Positions 54,564 through 63,950 of a DNA stretch of 64,000 bases are shown piece after piece; position 1 is the first letter of the stretch; each line of letters begins with the position of its first letter. Position numbers and translations under genes: made by a program. Source of the stretch: JAWSVE01 sp050633885 (lineage in GTDB: Bacteria; Pseudomonadota; Gammaproteobacteria; Pseudomonadales; Cellvibrionaceae); NCBI GenBank assembly GCA_050633885.1, contig JBOEHK010000005.1, positions 62,001 through 126,000 of the forward strand. Reading direction: 5' to 3'. The notes beneath the pieces are model-generated. The model saw only the letters and a list, made by a program, of their open reading frames with translations. It was not told where the DNA came from and did no database searches.

Positions 54564-55067
54564 TTAATCTTTTTTGTCATCTATCTTATGGTCTTGTATA
54601 AACAACATATCAAAAATTAGCAACGCCGCACCACCACAAATAGCCGAGTCCGCTATATTAAATGTTGGCCAATAGTAATCTTTGTAATGCCAAACAATAA
54701 AGTCAATCACATGACCCAATAAAACTCGGTCGTATAAATTACCGATGGCACCACCAAGAATGAGGCTAAGGGCGAGTAATTCCCAGAAGCGATCTACCTT
54801 ATTAGCAGTTGCTAATTTTTTAATCCAGATAGCGATACCCATGCTCACAACCAAAGCAATAACAGCAAAAAACCAGCGCTGCCACCCACCTGCGTCACCC
54901 AAAAAACTAAAAGCCGCTCCAGTGTTATAAGCCAATTGAAATTTAAAAAAAGACGTTACAACGATAAGACTGCCATCAGATAAAACAGACTCTGCCCAAG
55001 CTTTGGTTATTTGATCAATCACGATAACAAATACCGCGATAGCAAACCATACGACTGTTTTTTTCAT
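54564..55067 (-). CDS. lspA: Lipoprotein signal peptidase II
   Basis: 167 residues with four membrane helices. The two catalytic aspartates lie in F-N-I-A-D-S-A-I and the G-N-L-Y-D-R-V-L-L-G-H-V-I-D-F region. The N-terminal V-I-D-Q-I-T-K-A-W is another conserved block. It cuts prolipoproteins after lipidation, including BamD and the lipoproteins of this window. It is 58 bp after ileS in the ileS-lspA-fkpB-ispH order. Confidence 0.96.
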   Translation of the reverse strand: MKKTVVWFAIAVFVIVIDQITKAWAESVLSDGSLIVVTSFFKFQLAYNTGAAFSFLGDAGGWQRWFFAVIALVVSMGIAIWIKKLATANKVDRFWELLALSLILGGAIGNLYDRVLLGHVIDFIVWHYKDYYWPTFNIADSAICGGAALLIFDMLFIQDHKIDDKKD

Positions 55068-55125
55068 AATATCTATTGACCAACATTCCTAAAAGTATTC
55101 ACTTGAGCCTGGAACTAAGTTTTAA

Positions 55126-57936
55126 TTAAACAAACTGTCTTTTCTCTCCATCGCCCTCAATATTTTCAACACAACGAGAACAGATAGTAGGATGAGACTC
55201 ATGAGAACCAACATCGCCTAGATAATGCCAGCAACGATCACATTTTTCGTTTTCTGTTTTTCGAGCGACAATAATAAGGCCTGATACGTCAGCATTGCCC
55301 TCGCCGTTTTTAGGCGTATAACTCGATAACGACTCCAGCTCCACTTGGGATGTAATCAACAAGAAACGCAGCTCTTCTCCCAATTGATCGAAAGCTTTTT
55401 GCCACGTTTCATCACAATACAACGTCACCTCACATTCAAGTGCGCTACCAATATCACCCGCTTTTCGAAGCGTTTCTATTGATTTATTAACAGCATCTTT
55501 CGCAATAATCAACTGTTGCCAATCTTCACGAGAAAGCGTTTCATTTTCTTGAAACCTTGGCAACTCATACCACCGACTGGAAAAAACAGTTTGACTTCGA
55601 TCACCCGGTAATAAGGCCCAAATTTCATCCGCCGTAAAACTTAAAATTGGAGTAATCCATCGAACAAATGCTTCCGCCACATGATAGAGCGCTGTTTGTG
55701 CAGAACGCCGAGCGATACTATTTTTCTGAGTAGTATATTGACGATCGCGAACAACATCCAAATAAAAGCTACTTAATTCAGTAGAGCAAAAGTTTTGTAA
55801 TTTTTGAACAATCGTATGAAACTGATACTGATCATATAACGCAATGATTTCATCTTGCAGTACCGCTGCTTTATCCATAATCCAGCAATCGATCGCTATC
55901 ATTTCTGAAGGCTGTAACATGTCAGTAGCAGGATCAAAGTCATTAATATTCGACAACAGATAACGAACACTATTACGAATACGACGATAAGAATCAGAGG
56001 AACGATTTAAAATTTCTTTCGACACACTCATCTCAGACGAACAATCCGTCGAAGCAATCCATAAACGCAAAACATCAGCGCCCAGCTCTTTTGTCACATC
56101 ATCGGGCGCAATGACATTACCCAATGATTTCGACATTTTTCTACCATTTTCATCGACAGTAAAACCGTAGGTCATCACTTCTTTATAGGGAGGTTTGCCA
56201 TTAATTGCCATGGCTGTTTTTAATGACGACTGAAACCAACCACGATGCTGATCAGAACCCTCGATATACAAATCAGCAGGATACGTCAGTTCAGAGCGTT
56301 TTGATAAAACAGCATAATGCGTCACGCCAGAATCAAACCAAACATCTAAAGTATCAGTCACTTTGTCATAGCGTGCAGCCTCATCACCTAGGAATTCTTC
56401 AGCACTTGATTCAAACCAAGCATCCATCCCTTCTTTTTCAACCCGTTTTGCGACGTCTTCTATTAACTCAGACGTTCGCGGATGTAATGTCTGGGTTTCT
56501 TTATGAACAAACAAAGCAATGGGTGCACCCCATGTACGCTGGCGAGAGATGCACCAATCAGGACTCGAATCCACCATCCCTTCAATACGCGCTTCTCCCC
56601 ACGCGGGCAACCACTCGACTTTTTTAATAGCATCTTTTACTGCGCCGAGTAAATTATTTTGAGTGAGAGAAATAAACCACTGAGGTGTTGCCCGAAAAAT
56701 AAGTGGTGTTTTTGTTCGCCAACAATGCGGGAAACTATGCGTAATTTTTTCTTGATGCAACAATGCTTGATGTTCTTTTAAAATTTCAATAACTGGCTCA
56801 TCAACTTTATACACATGCTGGCCGGCAAAGAGTTCAACATCATCACGAAAAACACCATTCGCATTCACGTAATTTAATGTGCCAATATCATATTTCTTGC
56901 CTACCACAAAATCGTCCATACCGTGATCGGGTGCGGTATGAACACAACCCGTACCAGCGTCGGTTGTCACATGGTCTCCAAGGATCATAGGAACAACGCG
57001 ATCGTAAAAAGGATGTTTTACTTTTATATTTTCTAACGCAGAACCTTTACAGCGACCAATCAGTGAATAATGTTCAAAGCTTGCACGCTTTGCGACAGAC
57101 TCGAGAAGTGCTTCTGCGAATAAGAGACGCTCACCATTCACCTCAACGACAACATAATCCAACTCAGGATTGACGCTAACAGCTTGGTTTGAAGGCAGTG
57201 TCCATGGCGTTGTTGTCCAGATAAGAACAGACAGTTTCCCCCCACCAGAAAGATTCGGAATTATTTTTTCGATATCTGAAATATTGTTAATTTCAAATTT
57301 CACATCAATGGAAAAGGATGTTTTATCTTGGTATTCAACTTCAGCTTCAGCCAATGCAGAACCACCAACAACACTCCAATAGACAGGTTTAAATCCTTTT
57401 TGAAGATGTCCGTTTTCTGCAATTTTTCCTAAAGCACGAATAATGTCAGCTTCGAACTCGTGATTCATTGTGAGATAAGGATTATCCCAATCACCAAAAA
57501 CACCTAAGCGAATAAAATCTTTTTTCTGCCCTTCTACTTGCTTAGTGGCATACTCTCGGCATTTTTGACGAAATGTTTTGTAATCAACTTTGACACCCGC
57601 TTTCCCAATCTTTTTCTCCACTTGGTGCTCAATAGGAAGACCGTGACAATCCCAGCCCGGTACGTAAGGAGAGTCAAATCCACTCAGTGTTTTAGATTTA
57701 ACAATAATATCTTTTAATGTTTTATTCACTGCATGACCTAAGTGAATATTACCGTTTGCATAGGGCGGGCCATCATGCAAAATAAATTTTTTCTCGCCTT
57801 GACGAGACTCACGAATTTCCTGATAAACATTATCCTTCTGCCAGCGTTTTAATGTTTGTGGTTCGCGTTGCGCCAAATTAGCTTTCATAGGGAAAGCAGT
57901 TTTGGGTAAATTGAGAGTATCTTTATAATTGGTCAC
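55126..57936 (-). CDS. ileS: Isoleucyl-tRNA synthetase
   Basis: 936 residues, usual bacterial size. The HIGH-type motif is G-N-I-H-L-G-H-A (about residue 62) and the KMSKS motif is K-M-S-K-S in G-R-K-M-S-K-S-L-G-N near residue 605. Between them is the CP1 editing domain. A C-terminal zinc site has C-D-R-C-W and C-S-R-C, typical of the common eubacterial (mupirocin-sensitive) type. It charges tRNA-Ile in the cytosol. Confidence 0.98.
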   Translation of the reverse strand: MTNYKDTLNLPKTAFPMKANLAQREPQTLKRWQKDNVYQEIRESRQGEKKFILHDGPPYANGNIHLGHAVNKTLKDIIVKSKTLSGFDSPYVPGWDCHGLPIEHQVEKKIGKAGVKVDYKTFRQKCREYATKQVEGQKKDFIRLGVFGDWDNPYLTMNHEFEADIIRALGKIAENGHLQKGFKPVYWSVVGGSALAEAEVEYQDKTSFSIDVKFEINNISDIEKIIPNLSGGGKLSVLIWTTTPWTLPSNQAVSVNPELDYVVVEVNGERLLFAEALLESVAKRASFEHYSLIGRCKGSALENIKVKHPFYDRVVPMILGDHVTTDAGTGCVHTAPDHGMDDFVVGKKYDIGTLNYVNANGVFRDDVELFAGQHVYKVDEPVIEILKEHQALLHQEKITHSFPHCWRTKTPLIFRATPQWFISLTQNNLLGAVKDAIKKVEWLPAWGEARIEGMVDSSPDWCISRQRTWGAPIALFVHKETQTLHPRTSELIEDVAKRVEKEGMDAWFESSAEEFLGDEAARYDKVTDTLDVWFDSGVTHYAVLSKRSELTYPADLYIEGSDQHRGWFQSSLKTAMAINGKPPYKEVMTYGFTVDENGRKMSKSLGNVIAPDDVTKELGADVLRLWIASTDCSSEMSVSKEILNRSSDSYRRIRNSVRYLLSNINDFDPATDMLQPSEMIAIDCWIMDKAAVLQDEIIALYDQYQFHTIVQKLQNFCSTELSSFYLDVVRDRQYTTQKNSIARRSAQTALYHVAEAFVRWITPILSFTADEIWALLPGDRSQTVFSSRWYELPRFQENETLSREDWQQLIIAKDAVNKSIETLRKAGDIGSALECEVTLYCDETWQKAFDQLGEELRFLLITSQVELESLSSYTPKNGEGNADVSGLIIVARKTENEKCDRCWHYLGDVGSHESHPTICSRCVENIEGDGEKRQFV

Positions 57937-58085
57937 GTTGGTTTCTTACTCGTCTTCTGTCTATTTCAATATTAATGTGTGTTTAAATTTTTGCGTACTT
58001 TTATTTTGCATGTAGAAATGTTACTTCTCGGACATCCAGCCCAGTCATACTCATGATTAGCTTTATCATCAACACGACATAGTTC

Positions 58086-59036
58086 TTAAATTTCACGTGA
58101 AAAAAAATGCTTCGCGTCTTCAATATCCTGATGGATTTGTTTTTTTAACTCATCTACAGATGGAAATTTTTTTTCATCTCTTAACTTATCTAAAAATTGC
58201 ACTTCTATTCTTTTTCCATAAAGGGATTGATTATAATCTAACAAATGCGCTTCCAATAATGGTTTAGGCAATGCGTTGACAGTGGGCCTTATACCAATAT
58301 TAACCACTGAATCAAAAACTCCCTCGTTAGGAACGATCACCCGGCCAGCAAAGCTACCCACTAATGGTGATGTTATGCGCTTTAAAATTATATTGGCTGT
58401 TGGAATTCCCAGTGTTCGACCCAGTTGTTTACCATAAACTACTTTTCCAGATATGGAAAAAGGACGCCCTAAACAATCAGCCGCCGCTTTAAATTCATTC
58501 GCCGCTAATAGCTCCCTAATTCGAGTACTACTCACTCTCTCACCGTTAAGCTCAATGGTATCTGCACTGATAACAGAAAAACCATGAACTAAACCTTCAG
58601 CATCTAACAGCGCTTTATCGCCAGCTCGATCTTTCCCAAATCGAAAATCATCACCCACAACCAAATATTTTACACCTAACCCTTTCACAAGAATATTTTT
58701 TACAAAATCTTCCGGTGGTATAGCACTGAGCGATTGGTTAAACGGCAAACACAGTACACGATCAATTCCATGAGTAAAAAGCGCTTGGCATTTTTCTCGA
58801 AAAGGGTGAATTCTTGCAACAGATGATGACGGCTGAAAAAACTCTCGTGGCAATGGCTCGAATATAACCACTACTGATGGCAAAGACAGCGTTTTAGACT
58901 GATCGATGACCTGTTTTATTATCGCTTGGTGCCCTAGATGTACGCCATCATAAGCGCCTATAGTGACAACGCTTCCACGATGTTCAGGGCGCAAGTTAAT
59001 GGTGCCACGTATGAGTTGTTTGCCATTATCACTCAC
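58086..59036 (-). CDS. ribF: Bifunctional riboflavin kinase / FAD synthetase
   Basis: 316 residues. The N-terminal FAD synthetase domain has the nucleotidyl-transferase motif G-A-Y-D-G-V-H-L-G-H-Q. The V-G-D-D-F-R-F-G-K-D-R-A-G-D segment follows. The C-terminal riboflavin kinase starts at G-K-Q-L-G-R-T-L-G-I-P-T-A-N-I. It makes FMN then FAD. It lies 149 bp upstream of ileS in the conserved murJ-ribF-ileS block. Confidence 0.96.
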   Translation of the reverse strand: MSDNGKQLIRGTINLRPEHRGSVVTIGAYDGVHLGHQAIIKQVIDQSKTLSLPSVVVIFEPLPREFFQPSSSVARIHPFREKCQALFTHGIDRVLCLPFNQSLSAIPPEDFVKNILVKGLGVKYLVVGDDFRFGKDRAGDKALLDAEGLVHGFSVISADTIELNGERVSSTRIRELLAANEFKAAADCLGRPFSISGKVVYGKQLGRTLGIPTANIILKRITSPLVGSFAGRVIVPNEGVFDSVVNIGIRPTVNALPKPLLEAHLLDYNQSLYGKRIEVQFLDKLRDEKKFPSVDELKKQIHQDIEDAKHFFSREI

Positions 59037-59109
59037 GGGTACCTTTGCGCTCCTCTATTCCAAATACTTTGGTTTCTAAAATCTCGAAAAATGATGTCAT
59101 TCAGGTCGA

Positions 59110-59138
59110 ATTTGCCCTATATCTAGGATTTGCCCTAT
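59110..59138 (-). repeat. 11-bp direct repeat upstream of ribF
   Basis: ATTTGCCCTAT (plus-strand reading) occurs at 59110-59120 and again at 59128-59138, an 18-bp period. It lies about 75-100 bp before the ribF ATG. No clear promoter was seen in the 220-bp murJ-ribF gap, and no FMN riboswitch. Confidence 0.35.
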
Positions 59139-59256
59139 GCTTAAAAGCAGCCGAAAACCTGTGAATTAGTCTCTACCCAGTCACAAAGGCAATGGCAAAA
59201 ATAAGGGTGGGAGTATACCGCAGGCTAGAGAATCAGCCTACCTTAGAGACGCTTCA

Positions 59257-60834
59257 TTAAGAATGAGGTGCTCGAAAATGACTTAAGCGTAATCCACTCA
59301 CAAGCAACCCTGTAACATAGACCACAAGACCTGCCATACAGATAAGTGCCAAATAACCGCTACGCTCTAGCCAATTCCAAACAACCCAGTCGCTCCAAAG
59401 CCCGAGCAATAATTTCAGTATTATGACCATTAGAACAGTTGAAACAAGAAGACTGGCCATAAATCTAAACCAACCAGCACCATACTCATACACTTGTTGA
59501 CGACGCAAAGTGATAAATAACAAAAACGCATTGAGACATGCGGAAGCCGACGTCGCTAACGCCAAACCCACATGCCCAATGCCTTTTTGCATGAAAAACC
59601 AAACAAAAATCGCATTAAGAATCATATTAACAACCATGGCTACAACACCAATTTTTACAGGAGTCTTCATATCTTGACGAGAGAAAAAGCCTGAAGCCAA
59701 AATTTTAATCAACATAAATGCCAACAGACCGATACTGTATGCTTTTAAGCTATAACTCGACATCTGAATATCATGAACTGTTGCTTTTCCATATTGAAAC
59801 AACGTCAGCAAAATAGGCTCAGCTAAAAGAAATAAAGCGACAGCAGCAGGCAGGCCCAACACAAAAATCATTCTGACAGCCCAGTCTAACGTTAACGCAA
59901 ATTGTTTTGGATTCTCAGCGCTATTATGACGAGACAATGAGGGCAAGATAACCGTGGCAATCGCAATACCAAACACACCTAACGGTAACTCAGATAACCG
60001 ATCAGAAAAATACAACCAAGACACACTTCCCGTTGGCAGCAACGTCGCCAGAACGGTGTCTATTGTTAAATTAATCTGACTAACAGAAACGCCAAAAAGC
60101 GCTGGCACCATTAACGTTAATATTTTTTTAACACCAGGATGTTGCCAATCCATTTTTGGCGAAGGCATCAACTGTAATTTTTTTAAATACGGAATTTGAA
60201 AAGCAAATTGGACAAAGCCTGCACACAGAACTCCCCACGCCAATGCTAGGGCCGGAGGATCAACTAACGGGGACACAATGACAGCAGCTAAGATCAACAC
60301 GATATTCAGCAACACTGGCGTAAACGCTGGAACAGAAAAATATCCATGGCTATTTAAAATAGCGCCAGCAAAACCTGTCATAGAAATGAGAAATAAATAA
60401 GGGGCAGTCCAACGAATAAAATCACTGGTCAAGGCAAATTGTTCAGGGTTGTCCCAATAACCAAAAGCAAAAACAAACGTGACGGCTGGAGCACCAATGA
60501 CCATCAAAAAAGTGACCATAAAAAGCGACGTCCCTAAACACCCCGCTACTCTATCAATTAATTCTTTCACTGCAGCACGGCTACCTTGCTCTTTGTACTC
60601 AGATAGCACGGGAACAAAAGCTTGCGCAAATGCACCTTCTGCAAATAAACGCCTTAAAAAATTCGGAATCTTAAACGCCAGAAAAAATGCATCTGCTCCC
60701 GCATCAGCTCCTATATAGCGAAAAAAAACATTATCCCGAATTAAGCCTAAAACGCGAGACAGCATTGTCATCACGCTAACAACGGCACTCGATTTTAATA
60801 ATTTATGAGAGGCATTTTTTTCAGCGGTAGACAT
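59257..60834 (-). CDS. murJ: Lipid II flippase MurJ
   Basis: 525 residues with about 14 membrane helices, MurJ size. The N-terminal S-V-M-T-M-L-S-R-V-L-G-L-I-R-D and the R-R-L-F-A-E-G-A-F-A-Q-A-F-V-P segments are family signatures; the Arg residues are the substrate-site region. It flips lipid II across the inner membrane for peptidoglycan synthesis. It is the first gene of the murJ-ribF-ileS-lspA-fkpB-ispH order. The rpsT gene expected beyond it is not present here. Confidence 0.96.
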   Translation of the reverse strand: MSTAEKNASHKLLKSSAVVSVMTMLSRVLGLIRDNVFFRYIGADAGADAFFLAFKIPNFLRRLFAEGAFAQAFVPVLSEYKEQGSRAAVKELIDRVAGCLGTSLFMVTFLMVIGAPAVTFVFAFGYWDNPEQFALTSDFIRWTAPYLFLISMTGFAGAILNSHGYFSVPAFTPVLLNIVLILAAVIVSPLVDPPALALAWGVLCAGFVQFAFQIPYLKKLQLMPSPKMDWQHPGVKKILTLMVPALFGVSVSQINLTIDTVLATLLPTGSVSWLYFSDRLSELPLGVFGIAIATVILPSLSRHNSAENPKQFALTLDWAVRMIFVLGLPAAVALFLLAEPILLTLFQYGKATVHDIQMSSYSLKAYSIGLLAFMLIKILASGFFSRQDMKTPVKIGVVAMVVNMILNAIFVWFFMQKGIGHVGLALATSASACLNAFLLFITLRRQQVYEYGAGWFRFMASLLVSTVLMVIILKLLLGLWSDWVVWNWLERSGYLALICMAGLVVYVTGLLVSGLRLSHFRAPHS

Positions 60835-60903
60835 TCACGCTTCCATTTTTTTAAAAATTTTAGGATTTTATTTTTTGAGTAACGAGATAGCTTAACGAAG
60901 AAT

Positions 60904-61536
60904 TCAAAAATAATATTTTGCGCCTAAAGACCAAAGCTCAATACCAAGTGTCGTTTTTTGATTAAAGTGAACCGGCTCCACATCAATAAACAACAAATCT
61001 GCCACTACAGAAATTTTGTCATTCACAAAAAAATCAACGCCAATCGATGAAACAAATTGAGATCCAGAATCATCATCCTTAAAACCCGATATACTTTCAT
61101 TTGACATCCAATGCCCCGCTCCTATTTTCCCTACAATTGAAACAGATTTTCCTATTGGCAAACGTCCGACAATAGAGGTCGAAAACATGTCTATTTCTAT
61201 GCCATCTGCTGCAATTGAATTTGATCCCTGACTGACATCCAGCTCAATATCATCTCTCGCCGAAGCAAAGCTGTAAGAACTCAACTCTAATGAAAAGTAG
61301 GTTAAAAAATTTACACCGCCGCTCACACTATATACCGACACCTGATCTTTAAAATCAGACCGGTTTGGGTAATTGTATTCAACATCTGAAACCCCTACGC
61401 TAACCCCCGCATACCAAACAGCATTACTGTTATTACCCCAAAAGTCTGCAGCCGTCATAGCACTGAACCCAAGAAAACTAATGACAAGTAAAACGTGTAT
61501 AAACGCACTACGCCGAAGTGATTTCATATTCATCAT
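60904..61536 (-). CDS. Outer-membrane beta-barrel protein (opacity-like)
   Basis: 210 residues. A signal peptide ends near A-M-T-A-A-D (residues 1-31). The mature part alternates strand-forming segments (Y-A-G-V-S-V-G-V, G-V-N-F-L-T-Y-F-S-L-E-L, I-V-G-K-I-G-A-G-H-W). The C terminus is W-S-L-G-A-K-Y-Y-F with a terminal Phe preceded by aromatic residues, the beta-barrel insertion signal. The size suggests an 8-strand barrel of the OmpA/OmpW class. The function is not known. It lies 69 bp upstream of murJ on the same strand. Confidence 0.75.
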   Translation of the reverse strand: MMNMKSLRRSAFIHVLLVISFLGFSAMTAADFWGNNSNAVWYAGVSVGVSDVEYNYPNRSDFKDQVSVYSVSGGVNFLTYFSLELSSYSFASARDDIELDVSQGSNSIAADGIEIDMFSTSIVGRLPIGKSVSIVGKIGAGHWMSNESISGFKDDDSGSQFVSSIGVDFFVNDKISVVADLLFIDVEPVHFNQKTTLGIELWSLGAKYYF

Positions 61537-61708
61537 ATTGAGAATTTTATTCCTAATAACAAGCTAAACCCCGAAAACCTATCAGGTCACGCCAAAAATT
61601 ATCCGCTAGTAAGGGCGCATAATCTCACTTAACCATTGCCTAGGTCAAAGTGATCCAGTGATTTAAATAGCAAAGTAAAGCCTCATCCTAAAAATTAAGA
61701 ATGGGCAT

Positions 61709-61741
61709 AAAAAAAGCGCTCAATTTAATTTGAACGCTTTT
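61709..61741 (-). terminator. Rho-independent terminator after the secreted esterase
   Basis: On the minus strand a 9-bp stem AGCGTTCAA / TTGAGCGCT (one G-T pair) with a 6-nt loop is followed by seven T (61715-61709). It lies 30 nt after the end of the gene at 61772. Confidence 0.85.
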
Positions 61742-61771
61742 AAATTCACAATAACTGAAACCCCTATCGTT

Positions 61772-62761
61772 TTACATATTTCTAATTTTCCCTCCCGGAA
61801 TAGAAACCATCATCTCAACCAATTTCTCAGTGATTCTAGGCTCTAACCCTTCTGTATGGCCTTTTTCCAGCCTGATCACATCTGCCACCATTTCTCCATT
61901 CGCACAATTAGGAAAAGTATACACTTGCGCCGCACCAGGACCCGGCTTCCCGCCCCACCCTTCTCGCGGCGGCCTTCCTGTTGCTTCACTTCTGGTGTCA
62001 TATACCTTACCGGCAACGGTATCTATAATATCCGACTGACGTTTTTTAGGGTCACAGTTAAAACGATCTGCAAGAGGTGATGTCTCTGGAATTCCTGCCG
62101 TACCCATTGAGTCTAATGACCCTGTTTCTGCAATATGAGAATAACTGCAACTCGGGTTGCCACCCAAACGCATCCCTACACGACCACCAGCCAAACTCAA
62201 AAATCCATCAGCACGAGGGGCAAAATAATCGGAACAAATAATACGTGTTGTCGTTAGACCACCTTGACTATGACCCGCAAACCAAAAAGATTGAATATTA
62301 TTTTTCCCAAGTGCTGAAATCAACAGCTCTGTTAAATCTTGTAGATATTGATCATCTGCTTCAGCTGTCCAAAGCCTAAACGGTTTTATAATGACAGCGG
62401 TTGGCGTGGCAACTACCAATCTGTATTTTGTTGCATAATCAGTTATCGGGAAATACAAACGCTGCCAAGCTCCTGCTGATCCTCCACCGTGCAAATTCAG
62501 TACAAGCGTCACTTTTTCATCGGCTTTTAAATCGCAAGGGTATTCAAGATAAAATTCTCGACCACTGTTGGGCTCAACTGCATTTGCTTTTGTGGTGATA
62601 TCACCACCGAATACACCACACATCGCACCAGCAATAGGACCCTTTACAATCTTATCGCCACCGTCAATTGGATCTTGAGAAAAAGATTGACAACCCACTA
62701 CTAAAGCGACCGCCGATAGCCCCATGGAAATTGAACTCAACATTTTTTTTACTTTTATCAT
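61772..62761 (-). CDS. Secreted lipoprotein esterase/depolymerase-like alpha/beta hydrolase
   Basis: 329 residues. The signal peptide ends in a lipobox L-V-V-G-C (about residue 24), so it is probably lipid-anchored. The hydrolase has an oxyanion segment L-N-L-H-G-G-G-S-A-G (about 91-100), the nucleophile elbow G-H-S-Q-G (near residue 170), and a late His in K-G-H-T-E-G-L that should complete the triad. It resembles PHB depolymerase/feruloyl esterase-type enzymes of the LpqC kind. The natural ester substrate is not known. It has its own terminator and lies 55 bp after the serine hydrolase gene on the same strand. Confidence 0.8.
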   Translation of the reverse strand: MIKVKKMLSSISMGLSAVALVVGCQSFSQDPIDGGDKIVKGPIAGAMCGVFGGDITTKANAVEPNSGREFYLEYPCDLKADEKVTLVLNLHGGGSAGAWQRLYFPITDYATKYRLVVATPTAVIIKPFRLWTAEADDQYLQDLTELLISALGKNNIQSFWFAGHSQGGLTTTRIICSDYFAPRADGFLSLAGGRVGMRLGGNPSCSYSHIAETGSLDSMGTAGIPETSPLADRFNCDPKKRQSDIIDTVAGKVYDTRSEATGRPPREGWGGKPGPGAAQVYTFPNCANGEMVADVIRLEKGHTEGLEPRITEKLVEMMVSIPGGKIRNM

Positions 62762-62816
62762 TTTTTTTGCTTCCCTATTTTTTCTTAAAGATCTTTTAAG
62801 GTATTTTTAAAACACA

Positions 62817-63950
62817 TTAAACTATTGGCAAAATTTTGGAGAGATATTGCCAAGCATCATTTGCAGACAACGATACTTTACCGAAACCCATCGTCGTAAT
62901 TACCATGTCTTGTTCTGGCAAGACAAAGCAAAATTGTCCTCTTGCTCCAGCAGCAAAATACATTGAAGAAGGTGCATTTTTTACTCGGCTTGTATAGTTA
63001 AGCCACCACAGATAACCGTAAGCAGGGTTAACTTGTGAAGATGCAACAGCATCTTGAATATAATTTTCTGAAATGAGCTGCTCTCCATTCCAACGCCCAC
63101 CATTTAAGTATAACTGCCCTAGCCTCGCCATATCGCGACAAGAAATTAAAATAGAACCTCCAAAACGTACATTACCCGCACTATCCACACCTTCTTTTTG
63201 ATACTCAAAATGCCGACAGCCTAATGGAGTGATCACATGTTCCATCATATATTGATAACTTGTTTTCCCTGTTGCGACAGAAATAATATTTGCGAGGTGA
63301 TCTGCAGGTGCTCCATCATAAAAATATTTTTCACCCGGTTTAATGCTTTTTCCATAACCGGGAGGAGTTCCTTTTTCAGCTTCTTCATACCATTGGTATT
63401 CGGCACCAACACCCGCAAGTGTTTTATCCGAAAGTTTTTTGGGCGGGATTGAACTTGGTTTCATATTCATGGTTCCACCGGAACTCATGGTTAACAAATG
63501 TTGGATCGTTGTTTGCGGATGCAATCCAGATTCAGCTGGAGAATAATATTGACTCGCTAAATCTTTGACATCAATTTTCCCCTCCGTAACAGCTCGCCCG
63601 ACCATTGTAGAACCCCAAGATTTTCCTGACGAAAATGAAACGTTTTTCCATTCAGGATTTGCTAGCGCCCAATCGTTTGCCCAATATTTTTCGAAAGCAA
63701 TTTTCCCGTGACGTACAACAACAATTCCCTGCCTCTCGCCAGCCAACCCTAACTTATTCGCCGCTTCTATGAGAGACTTTTGCGAAAGCCCAACCAAATC
63801 AGGCTCCACATGCTGCCAAGATCCTTTACCGGGACCATTTTCAAGCTCTTTATCTATAAGAGAAAAACGGGAACATGCAGTAGTGAATCCTGCTAAAGAC
63901 ATTGCACTCGAAACAATAAACCTTCTTCTGTTTAACATTGTATTTTTCAC
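62817..63950 (-). CDS. Beta-lactamase-family serine hydrolase, Tat-exported lipoprotein
   Basis: 377 residues. The N terminus has a twin-arginine signal (R-R-R-F-I-V-S, residues 8-14) followed by a lipobox-like T-T-A-C (about 23-26). The serine hydrolase S-x-x-K motif is S-S-G-K near residue 107. The Tyr motif is Y-D-G-A, and the C-terminal A-G-A-R-G-Q strand region replaces K-T-G. This is the class C beta-lactamase/esterase B/D-alanyl-peptidase fold, and most members of this type are esterases or amidases rather than antibiotic-hydrolysing enzymes. It is probably cotranscribed with the esterase downstream. Confidence 0.8.
   Translation of the reverse strand: MKNTMLNRRRFIVSSAMSLAGFTTACSRFSLIDKELENGPGKGSWQHVEPDLVGLSQKSLIEAANKLGLAGERQGIVVVRHGKIAFEKYWANDWALANPEWKNVSFSSGKSWGSTMVGRAVTEGKIDVKDLASQYYSPAESGLHPQTTIQHLLTMSSGGTMNMKPSSIPPKKLSDKTLAGVGAEYQWYEEAEKGTPPGYGKSIKPGEKYFYDGAPADHLANIISVATGKTSYQYMMEHVITPLGCRHFEYQKEGVDSAGNVRFGGSILISCRDMARLGQLYLNGGRWNGEQLISENYIQDAVASSQVNPAYGYLWWLNYTSRVKNAPSSMYFAAGARGQFCFVLPEQDMVITTMGFGKVSLSANDAWQYLSKILPIV

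Noticed and set aside
56205..56627. 140-codon plus-strand frame inside ileS
   Set aside because: Antisense to ileS, low-complexity translation rich in His/Gln/Thr, no family.
58086..59256. FMN riboswitch ahead of ribF
   Set aside because: The conserved RFN-element blocks are not present in the 220-bp leader.
62817..63950. Antibiotic-resistance beta-lactamase
   Set aside because: The Tyr motif and the K-T-G element are altered, and a Tat signal with lipobox fits an esterase-type family member better.
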